Positions 22,016 to 31,353 of a stretch of DNA of 64,000 nucleotides are shown here, one piece after another. The stretch lies in NCBI RefSeq assembly GCF_000002595.2, contig NC_057016.1, positions 124,001 to 188,000 on the forward strand. Direction: 5' to 3'. The notes beneath the pieces are model-generated. The model made no database searches. It had not been told where the DNA came from and worked only from the letters and a program-made list of their open reading frames with translations. Numbering within the stretch: the stretch's first letter is position 1; each line of letters starts with the position of its first letter. The translations under genes and the position numbers were made by a program. This DNA comes from Chlamydomonas reinhardtii. Taxonomy: Eukaryota > Chlorophyta > Chlorophyceae > Chlamydomonadales > Chlamydomonadaceae.

Positions 22016-23378
22016 CTAGTCATAGTAGTAGTTGCGGCTGTAGTTCTTACGGCTGTAGTTCTTGCGGCCGTAGTAGGCCTCCTTGCGGTCATTGCGGTCA
22101 TTCCGGTACGAGCTGTAGCCGTAGCCGCCGCCGCTGCTGTAGCCACCGCTCCCACTGCCATTGTAGTTGTAGCTGTCGCTGTTGTACGACTTACTGCTGC
22201 CGCTGCTGCCACGGTATGAGTTGTCGCTCTTAGTGTAGTAGCCCTTCCCGGTGTGGGCGCGCGGGTTCTCCAGCACGCGGTCCTCTTCGGCCGCGGACAG
22301 GTCGCGGCGGAAGAGCTGCGTGGGGCCCTTGCGCGGGTGGCTCATGACAGTCTTGACCGTGCCTACGAGTACAAGTGTGCACGCACACGAAAGCGCGTGC
22401 AGGGGAGCGGGCCAGTATAGTTTGGGTATGAGGGCGGCGTGGAATGGGCGCGAGGCGTCGCCTGCACTGAGGAGCGCGTGTTGGGGGCGGCGCACACAAC
22501 TGAACTGACATAGGGTTTGCGGTTTCAATGCGTTCCGAGGAGTTGACGCGTTGGTGTGTAGCGCAGGGCGCCCTCGCATTGCCCCCACGGTTCTCGGTCT
22601 GCCGTGGAATTACGGCGTCGACTACACCTGCGCGCCGTCGCCAGCCCGTTTGGCAGTACAGGTTTACGCACCGGTGGTGTAGTAGTAGTCCATCTTCACG
22701 CCTGAGTGGGGCGGAGAAAGGGGAGCAGGGGAGGGGGGGGGCAGGGGCGACGACGGGGAAGGCAGCAAGGCATCATACAAAGGATTCGTAGCGGCTGCAA
22801 GGGCAGGGCTCACGTTGAGGCGGTGTACGCCTGCAAGAGCAACAGGAACTGTGCGTGCAAAAGTGTTCAGTGGCATCGTAATGCCACATGCAGTGATCGA
22901 CCCTGGCCCCATGATGCGCGCAACTAGACCGGCGGCGCGCGCTGTTACCCTATGGGGCTGGCCTAGCGCCCCGCCCTGAGGCAAGCCCTGAGCTATGCTC
23001 CTGGTCGCCTTCGCGTCCGTCGCTGACTGGCTATAGCCCATCTCACCGGCGGAGTTCTCGTAGAAGGCCACACGCGAATTGGTGTTGTGGCCGGTGTAGA
23101 CCCAGCCGTGAGAGGCAAAGCTGTTGCCCCTGTACGGCTCATAGTAATTCTGCCCCTCGCCGTTGTTGTACCTGCAAACGCAGTGCGAAGGCGCCGGCAT
23201 GGCCCCATAGACATGGAAGGCAGGTTGGTGCTCTTTCTGCGAAGCAGGAGACTGAGCCGGACCGTTTGCGCAGTTTGCCCCCAGAAATGTATGTAATAGT
23301 ATGTGTGCTATGCCATAGTGAGTAAAAAATGCCGTTACCCCTGCCCTCCTCCATAAAGAATGGGCCTCACCGCGACAT
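22016..23378 (-). CDS. Small Tyr/Gly-rich conserved protein with a basic Ser/Gly/Tyr tail, paralogue 1
   Basis: Four exons (23378-23371, 23171-23047, 22701-22672, 22362-22016) join to 169 residues. The first exon encodes only MSR minus one base. The conserved core matches the divergent gene at 23658-24877: YTGHNTNSRVAFYEN, GVKMDYYYTTGTVKT, HPRKGPTQLFRRDLS and NPRAHTGKGYY. After the core this copy adds about 65 residues of Ser/Gly/Tyr repeats ending in a basic segment (YGRKNYSRKNYSRNYYYD) that the other copy lacks. I do not recognise the family. The TQLFRR and HTGxGYY motifs should be easy to search. Exon boundaries of the last three exons match those of the paralogue. Confidence 0.85.
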
Positions 23379-23657
23379 GACTGCTTGAATTGCTACTGGA
23401 ACAGCTTTGGTTCTATGCAGTGTTGAGAAATGTGTTTGACCACGTTTTCTGGCCTGGCAGTTGCAATATTGCAAACAGAGCGACAGGTCAGTTCAAATTT
23501 TAAGACGGGGGCTGATTGGCGGGATTGGCGGGATGGCGACCCCATTCCGCTGCGCTACCAATACATAAGTCGCCTGCGGTCTTCACATTCTCTAACACGC
23601 TCTTATAAGCTTACGCGGCCCAGCTTAAAAGCTCCCTAAGCGAACTCCCGAACAAGA
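23379..23657. promoter_or_regulatory. Bidirectional promoter of a head-to-head paralogous pair
   Basis: Only 279 bp separate the two start codons. A TTATAAG box at 23603-23609 lies 49 bp before the rightward ATG. No comparable TATA box is seen for the leftward copy. The two genes could share control elements. Confidence 0.6.
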
Positions 23658-24877
23658 ATGTCGCAGCGGTAAGTGTGTGCAGCGTGTAGTGTCCCGGATT
23701 CTTCGGGATTGCAGAGTACACAGATTGATCACGTTTGCCTGGTTGCCGGCGACTGGGGCGGGTCCAGGGCGGGCAAGGCGACCCGAGCAGTCCCGAGCGC
23801 GCGTTCTCGCGTGCTGCGCCTGCCTTGCGGTGTCGGGTCGCCGATGCAGCCCGATAGGCCCTCAGTTGCTGTACTCCTGGACTCATAGTTCAATAGAAGG
23901 CAGCGGCGAGTCGAGTTAGCTGCAGGGACCGCTTTCGGCGCGCATTCCAAAAAGTGCCCGCGTAACGCCCGTTTATTTTTTCCTGGCCTTGCAGCTACAA
24001 CGGTGGCTATGGCCAGGCGCCTTACCAGACCTACGGTCGTGACGCTCCCCCCGAGCAGGCGAGTTTTGCCGCATGAGGTCAACAAGGGTTTCTGGACGGG
24101 CGGGCCGGGCCGAGCCTACGGGGCGCGGCGGGTCACAGTCGGGCGGCAACGTTCCTCCCCTGCGGTTCCCTGTCTCGCATAATTGCGCATCAGTAAAGCT
24201 CTGTCCCCTGCCTGCACGGTCACTGTAAACAGGCTGGCTGGAACTACACCGGCCACAACTCCAACTCGCGCGTGGCCTTCTACGAGAACCCCCAGGGTGC
24301 GCGAGGTTGGGTCACGCCCTGACCCCCGGCCGCAACCATATTGCTTGCAGCCCTGGGTTGTCGGGAGGTGAAGCGTTGTCATTAGTACAAGCGGCCTCTG
24401 CCCTGATTCACATTTCTGTTGGAAGCCTGCTTCTTTCCACTGCGGTTGACGCCCTGGTGCCCCTTCCCCCTCTCCGCCCCACCCCAGGCGTGAAGATGGA
24501 CTACTACTACACCACCGGTGAGTCGGCGTGCGCCCCTGATGTGCCTGGTGTATTTCCCCTGTATGTGCTGGTGTTGAAGTCTGCAATCGCTTGCGCTGTG
24601 GCACCTCTCTCGGCCCCTTGGCTGCGTCCTAGCACCTGCACACACCTGGCGCCGATCCCATGACCTTCCTCCCTTTGCCCTGGCTAACACGCGCCCTCCC
24701 TCCCGCCCGCTCCTCTACCTGCCTTGTGCCGCCTGTGCAGGCACTGTGAAGACGTCCATGGAGCACCCCAGCCGCGGCTCCACGCAGCTGTTCCGCCGCG
24801 ACCTGAGCGACAGCCAGTACAACGCCGTGCTGGACAACCCGCGCACACACACCGGCCAGGGGTACTACCGCAAGTAG
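23658..24877 (+). CDS. Small Tyr/Gly-rich conserved protein, paralogue 2
   Basis: Five exons (23658-23668, 23995-24058, 24233-24296, 24488-24517, 24741-24877) join to 101 residues. The core repeats that of the divergent gene: NYTGHNSNSRVAFYEN, GVKMDYYYTTGTVKT, STQLFRRDLS and NPRTHTGQGYYRK. This copy stops right after HTGQGYYRK. Intron 2 appears to be a GC-AG intron: the coding frame runs into CAG|GCGAGT, and no GT donor before the next in-frame stop gives a sensible join. In paralogue 1 the corresponding sequence is coding (SFASHGW). The function is unknown. A TATA box lies 49 bp upstream and a TGTAA lies about 415 bp downstream. Confidence 0.85.
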
Positions 24878-26912
24878 GGGCGCGGGGTGCGGCGACGCGG
24901 TGGTGCGGTGCGGTGACCATGGCCGCGCAGGAGCACTACGAGGGCCAGGGGTGGGGAGGGCTTGCATGGGCTGTTGAGGCCGACGAGATAAGGATAACGC
25001 CACGTCCAGTTCCGTGTAGCAGCTGTTACGGCGTGCATAACACATGCATTATGATGTTATGATGTAGAATATGTGCATAAGAACGTTTGTTTGGTGTGGA
25101 TACGCGAGCAACCCATCGTCGTTGCGAGCAGGCTGGTCTGGGCAGCTAGCAGGATGTAGATAGGCATGGACGGACAGGACCACATGGACTGCCGTCCAAC
25201 ACCCGTACAGTATTTGTATGCGAACGCTCTTGGCACGCTGCGCAAAGGCGCTGGACGGGCGCTCCTGGCGCTCCGGCGTCCCCGGCCCCCCTGTAACTGT
25301 GTGCTGGAATGCTGGATTCTGTCTCACGGTCTCGCTAGCCGGCAGTGGCAACCCTTCCTCTGGCACCCTTCCTCTCTTCTTGGTCCTGCAGTGAGCGCGG
25401 CTGAGGGTTGAGTGGCAGTGACCACGATGGCAGTGTTTACCCTAGGTGCAGGGTTTTGGGCTTAATAGGTGCAGGTGGAGTGCCGGCTCAGGGTTAAGGG
25501 CCTGGCAGCTTCAGCAGGTTCAGGTTCAGGCCGTTGTTCAGCGGGGTTCAGCGTTGGCCGGCCGTTAATCAGCGTTGACCGGCCGTCCTGTGTAAGGCCC
25601 ACCTGTTAGGCAGAGCCCGGCGCGCAGGGTTTTGGGGTGGTTGCAGGGGCTGTCAGGGGCAGCGGGGCAAATGAACTTAGGAGCGTGTGTATCTCTGTAC
25701 CAGCACTGCGCACCGCGCCCTGACAGCGGCTCTGCGGCTGCAAGTGGAGCGCGTGCGCAAAATACTGTATGGGGAGAGCGGTGACATAGCCCGAGCCCAA
25801 CAACTAGGGTACATATTGACATCGAATAGTTTACAGGCGGGACCAGCTGAGGCCAGGACACAAGGTTCCCCTGAAGCCGTCACCTGGCCGTCTGCGCGCA
25901 TGGCATTCGGTGACTTCCAGCCTCTCCAGAGCTCTGGCGCTCCACGTCCAGCCGGAGTCCCATGTGCACGCCACATTCCCGCCGACACCCTTGCCAGCCC
26001 CAGGCCGCTTCCGCCTGACAGCTGATCCCAGGTCAGCGCTCCTTACGCCGTACAATGAAGCATCGTGCCAGAACAGTAGTATAGCATCATTGCCGATGAT
26101 CGCATTCAAGAATTGACTTGGGCTGCACGCCCAACTGCACCGGCAAAGTCCAACCCTTCAAGCTTTCCCTCTTGCCGCACAAGGACATACAAACAACGAC
26201 CACTTCATCAAGCGTGCACATCAGCTCTCTTCTCGGTGACAGTCAGTCGGTATCCACTGGTCAAAGCATCACCTCGTGCAGATCAGGGGACCCTGCGCCT
26301 GTGTTTGCTAAGCGCTGCTTGGCCCCCCCCCCCACCGCTCATGCACCTCGCTGTGACCAACACCACCAGCAGAGGTGGGGTGTGAGCCCGCACACCAGAC
26401 AGGCCCAGCTCCCCACCCGCTCCTTCAGCAGCCGGTCTGTTGGCTAGCCAGCCACCTGGCAAACGCCACAACACCCATACGACTACGGCTGGGCTTCACC
26501 ACGACCTCACCTCCTAGTAACGCGCGACAAGTCCAGAGCAGTACCACGTGGCGTGCGTCTGCTCGTCTCCGATTTCTAACGCAGCCTATGCCTCATCACC
26601 ATTAAAGGGCAACTGCACTAGCGTGTGCAATGCAGCACCTCCTGCACCGGTCACTCGCAACACGCATACGTCTCTTCTGATCTCCGGGAGCTCCACTCAC
26701 TGTATGGTGCTTCATGCTCCGCAATCCTCACGCTCCAAGCCACCCCTCCCACACCACCTCCTGCACCTGTGCCGCTACGCCTAGGTTGCCCCGGCCATCA
26801 CCACCACCTCGCTCCCACTGCACAGCCCCTGCACCACGCATCCCGCTCTCCTATCTCAACTTGCCATCCCGCTCCTCCTCCTCCTCCTGCAGTACTCCCG
26901 CTCCTCCCCTAT
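24878..26912. other. Convergent intergenic region without a supported gene
   Basis: About 2 kb lie between two converging genes. A TGTAA signal for the left gene is at 25292-25296. A short duplicated block CAGCGTTGRCCGGCCGT occurs at 25549-25565 and 25570-25586, inside a stretch rich in GGGTT and AGGTTCAGG. The remaining ORFs are short and show no domain. Confidence 0.5.
25292..25296 (+). terminator. Candidate TGTAA polyadenylation signal
   Basis: This is the first TGTAA downstream of the stop codon at 24877. Confidence 0.5.
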
Positions 26913-29686
26913 TTATGCGGCCTGGATGAAGTTGGCCACATCGCTGAGCCCCGCCTCGCTGTAGGCCGCCGCCAGCTGCTCCCGGATGCCGTCGTAGCCG
27001 CCCTCCGCCTCGCCCGCCACCACCCGGTTCATCAGCGCAGTGGCGCGCTCCAGAGCCAGCTGCTTGGTGGTCTTGGGCTCGCGGTAGGCCTGAGGGCGTG
27101 GTTGTGGTGTGGAGTGGGCTTAACATGCGCGACCTCTTTGGGGCGAGCGCAGCTGGGATGCGGGGGCTCGACACAGCGCCGCCAGGCCCGGCGGTAGCAG
27201 GTAGGACGCTCGCGACAAAGCAAGACACATCCTGCGCCCGCATCCGCATCCACACCTGCGCCTGCCCCCGCCCCCTCATCCGCGCCCTGTCACGCACCTG
27301 GAAGGTCTTGTTGACGGTGGCCGAGGCCGCCGCCGCCGCCTCCTCGCTGAGTAGGTACATGACGCGGTCTGCCTCCACGGGCAGGGCCGCGGTGGTGGCC
27401 ACGGCGGGGAAGGGCGCGCGCAGGGACCACCAGGGCAGGCGCAGGCCCATGCTGCGGGTGAGCAGGTGAGGGCGGACCGGGCGTGTGTGTATGTGTGTGT
27501 GTGGGGGGGGGGGGAGGGGGTATTAAGTGGATGAGGGGGGTGGTGTGTATGGCTGGTCGCATGTCCGTCACGAGTCAGGTGCCCTGCCCTGCCATGTGGC
27601 ATCTCATCCCCCCCCCCAGCACCTTCCCACGGTCGCCTCCCCGGCTCCCCCCGCCATTGCTGTCATGCACCGCCGCATCTCCTGTTTCTCATTGGAACGC
27701 TGCAATCACCCCCTCACGCACACATAAGCAAACACAAACATACACACCGTGCACCGTGCGGGCTTCGTTTTGTTGTTTCATTAACACACCGTGCACCCCC
27801 TCTCCCCCCCCCGGGGCTCACCGCGCCATGTCCCTGCCCTCCTCGCCGCGGCCCAGCTGCATGAACAGGTCGGAGGCGAACTCGTACGGCCGCGCCCAGC
27901 CCACAAAGTGCCCGTTGCGCATGTACCACTCAGCAGCAACCATGGCGGATGTCTGGGCGGGACGGGGTGGGGCGCGAGGGCGGGATTGCACACAGGCGGG
28001 GGTTGTAAACATGACTGATCAGGCAGTGATGCGTGACGGCAGGGGGTGATGGGGCGGCACACAGGGCGGCGGGTCCACGCATGCCTTGTTGGGCGATGGC
28101 GCTCGTTCATCAGGTGCGGGGGCAGCACACCCATGCAAACCACCTCCCCCTGCAGAGTGCTGCCGTACACCCTGCCTCCTCCTGTTGAGGCGCCGCTGTG
28201 GCACCAGGTAGCACTGCACCTGCAGTGCCCCCGTCCCCGCCCCCGACCACAGCCGCCACCCACCCTCTCCCACCCCCTCACCTTGTCCCCCCGCGCCAGG
28301 TGCCCCAGCGCTAGCTGCTCGCACACATCCGGGTACATGCCCGCCTTGCGGATCAGGTACAGCGCCAGCCCCTGCTGCCCGCCCTTGCCGCCGCCCAGAC
28401 CCGCAGCCGCCACGTCGCCCGCCTTGAACAAGCCCTCCGCGTCCGGCCCCGCCGCCGCCAGCAGCGGCCGCCCGGCAGTGGCGCCTGCGTCTGCTGCCCC
28501 GTAGTCCTCCTCCGCCAGCAGCCGGTGCAGCAGCTCGTCCACGGAGCGCGCCACCAGCGTCATGCCCACAGCGCCGCGCGTCATGCGCACCACCGGCAGC
28601 GGCATGGTCTGCGGGGTGCGGGGTTGCGCGGTGGGGTATGCGAGTGGGTATCGGGTTGGGGTCGCCATGTACCACACACGACATGCCGCACACGGTGCGT
28701 GCTGCAGGTATGTTCACAGCCTCCGAGCGCACTGCTGTTCCGCCGTTCGGCGGCCAACACCACCGGTGCCCTGCCAGCCACACCCTCAGCCTCCAGCTCC
28801 CACACGGCCCCTGCCCACCTTGTACTGCGACGGCTCCGGCCAGCGCAGCAGGCAGGTCACGTCCTCGCCCTGCGCCACCAGCGGCACCAGCAGCGGGTGC
28901 AGGCCGCGCCGGTCCGCGGGCGACAGCGCCGAGCTGCCCTGCGCCTCCAGCACCTGCGCCGCGCGAAGGGGGCACAACAGGCCACGCGGTCAAGCGGTAG
29001 GGCGCGGGTGGGGCCGACCCGCCGACGACCTGGCGCGTGTTTGGCGGCCGTCACGCACAGGGCCCCCCGAACACATGGCCGCCCACTGCACATGCGCCGT
29101 TCTTGTGTGTTGAAGAGGTCAAGGAAAGTTGAGCGCCGCTTTGTGTGCGCGCCTGGCGGTCACTCCGCTGTATGCACAACTGCACATGTTCCCGAGAGTA
29201 CAAGCCCTCGAGAGCGCACGTGCACGAGAGCGCGGGGCGGATCGTGAGGGCGATTGGGCCCTTGCCGGCGGCACCTCACCGGATTGGTCACAGCGGATAA
29301 TGAATGGCCTGCCTCCCGCCAACCCCGCCGCAGCGCTGCTCCCCGCGCCTACACGTTCCCCCACCACGCATCTGCCCGGACACGTATCCACTGCAACCCT
29401 TCGCGCGCGCCACAAGCGGCCTGCGCGGGACAGCCCTCGCGCTCCCTTCGCCGCGGTCGCGGCCAAACCGCCGCACACGCGCCCCACGCACCCGCATGAG
29501 GCCCTGCAGGCGCTTGGGCGTCTGCGACACCGCAATCTCCTCCAGGAACACAGCCGTCTCTGTGCGGCGGCGGCGGCGGCGGTAGCGTAGACAGGGAGCG
29601 TGGGTGCGGGGAGGGCATTGAGTTGTTTTGGGGAGGGGATGGCGCAGCAGCCAGGCAAGGTGCCTGCACCATGTGGCGGCTTGCAT
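26913..29686 (-). CDS. Chloroplast ATP-synthase biogenesis factor, PAB-like
   Basis: Six exons (29686-29492, 28953-28819, 28608-28282, 27952-27822, 27451-27298, 27089-26913) join to 372 residues ending in TAA. The chosen ATG gives an acid-free, Arg-rich N-terminus of about 40 residues, as in a transit peptide. Blocks such as HPLLVPLVAQGEDVTCLLRWP, YLIRKAGMYPDVCEQLALGH, SAMVAAEWYMRNGHFVGWARP, MGLRLPWWSLRAPF and the end YSEAGLSDVANF follow the order I remember for plant PAB (PROTEIN IN CHLOROPLAST ATPASE BIOGENESIS). PAB helps insert the CF1 gamma subunit into the core of the chloroplast ATP synthase. The assignment rests on memory of the family, not on a search. An alternative model with an acceptor at 29560 and an upstream exon is less likely, because that acceptor lacks a pyrimidine tract. 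Confidence 0.65.
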
Positions 29687-30310
29687 GCACAAGGGGCTGC
29701 GGGGTGCTAGACCGAAGTGTGCGGAGGCACATTGCTATATGCATATGGGCAACGGGACGCGGCGGGACGTGAAAAGGCGCACGACACACGTCGTCGCCGC
29801 ACCGACGGCCGCTGGCGTTTCGTGCCGGCAGCGACGTCGCGCACCGCCGACACGCTGCCTTCGCATCCATTGCCTTGACCGCCCCCATCGCGCCATTCTC
29901 GCCTCATCGCGCCCGCGTCTTTCGCAGGCATCTGCCCAGCCCCTAGTGATCCCCCGCCTCAAGCCCCGTGGTCAGCGAACTGACCTGTCATCGCCTTCGC
30001 GGCGACTGTGCGCACATCGCATGATGGCACGCCGACGCGCAGCAGCGTCTTGCCAGCGAGCCGGCCAACCCTGGCCGACTCGCTAACACGACGTATGCAG
30101 GTCCGCATCCCTATCGATCTATTCACGAATAAAAGTAGATGCCAGGAAGTCTGTTCAGCTTACAGCGACTTGCAATAAACAAAAGTTGGCGGTGGAAGGC
30201 CCGTCTACTATAGCTCTGGCTGCTACTCTGCCAGTACTGACTTGCCCGATATTGGCACAAGTGATCTAGGAGTGTCCACAGTGTGGGGATAAGCCTGCTT
30301 TCCATGGCGA
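29687..30310. other. Promoter side of the PAB-like gene and left flank of the LINE fragment
   Basis: No gene is supported. Several minus-strand ATGs between 29880 and 29935 open short frames, so a longer 5' exon of the PAB-like gene cannot be excluded. From about 30100 the sequence becomes clearly AT-richer, as in the LINE fragment that follows. Confidence 0.45.
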
Positions 30311-31168
30311 GTGGCGATGGGCGCCCAGCGGGCATGCAGATTTAAAACCGGTCAAGGCTCTCTTAACATATACATATCCTATCCACATGAACTGCTCTTT
30401 CGAGAGCTTGGGTGCATGCCACTACACGTGCATTGGGCTGAGCTTGTTTTCCGTTTTTGGAACCAACTGGTTAAGGCAACCGGCACTGTTTACCATCAGG
30501 CGTTTAAGGAGGAGATACGAGCGGTGTTGAGCAACCTACCGACGCCGCCCACGCACACGTGGGGGGCTAAAGTTCTGCGGTTATTGATGGTTGGCCTTGG
30601 CTACCGTTTCAGTGGAGAGGCAGCTGATATCGAGGCCAATATTACACGCATTACTACGCAAGAACTGGATGTTGCCTCCCTCATGGGGAAGGTACGCGAG
30701 AAGTTTGAGGAGGACTGGGCTAGCAACAGGTTAGAGGTTAATCCACGGGATTTTGTGACGCAAGCAGGGGTCAAGCCTGGCGTGAAGATATGTCGTTACA
30801 AGCATTGGATGGGGGAAACACGGCACACGCAAATCTACATTCCTCGAGCATGGCATGTCTCCATGATGAGATTCAGGATGGGCGTGTGGATGATTGAGGC
30901 TAACAACCCACGCGGTGCGCAGGGTGCGCACAGGGAGAGAGCACAGAGAGTATGTCCGCTTTGCCACGCTGATGGGGAGGAGCATGTAGAGGATGAGAGG
31001 CATGTGCTGCTTGAGTGCAAGGCGTACGATGATATCAGAAGCACGCTGTGGGAGGTGATTCCCGCGACTATGATGGACGCGATGGCCAGTGGTGACCAGA
31101 GGGGTTTAGCGCGTGTCATTCACGCGATAAGGCTGCGACGTAACGACCTTACGGCGCGACCAATTTAG
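30311..31168 (+). mobile_element. LINE (non-LTR retrotransposon) C-terminal ORF fragment
   Basis: One uninterrupted frame of 285 residues ends in TAG. Its last third has the C-terminal LINE zinc-knuckle pattern CPLCHADGEEHVEDERHVLLEC, here in two parts: CPLC, then H-x-L-x-x-C about 20 residues on, preceded by the ED-E spacer typical of these proteins. Upstream, LFRELGCMPLHVHWAELVF and FRFWNQLVK resemble the segment that follows the reverse transcriptase domain in LINE ORF2. No reverse transcriptase motifs lie upstream, so the copy is 5'-truncated, as is common for LINEs. The segment is AT-richer than its surroundings. It ends 186 bp before the start codon of the FMN hydrolase gene. No poly(A) tail or target duplication was resolved. 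Confidence 0.72.
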
Positions 31169-31353
31169 ATATATTATTGCATGAACTGTTTTGCTTTTTG
31201 AATAATCCTTTTGAGACTAGTTTTGGCGGTCCATGAGCTTCCTGGCTCGTTTGGACCAATCTACGAGCATGAACTTGTAACATCAATCAATCATACATAT
31301 CCTAGAACCCTGGTCGAGTTCAAGAAACTCATTTACCTTGCCCGAGTCCGCGA

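Noticed and set aside
25440-25640. GGGTT-rich stretch resembling telomere repeats
   Set aside because: There is no regular TTTTAGGG or similar array, only scattered GGGTT and a 17-bp duplicated block.
29560-29561. Possible acceptor (CACAG) before the ETAVFLEE block of the PAB-like gene
   Set aside because: The preceding bases are CGC repeats without a pyrimidine tract, while reading through gives a plausible transit peptide from the ATG at 29686.
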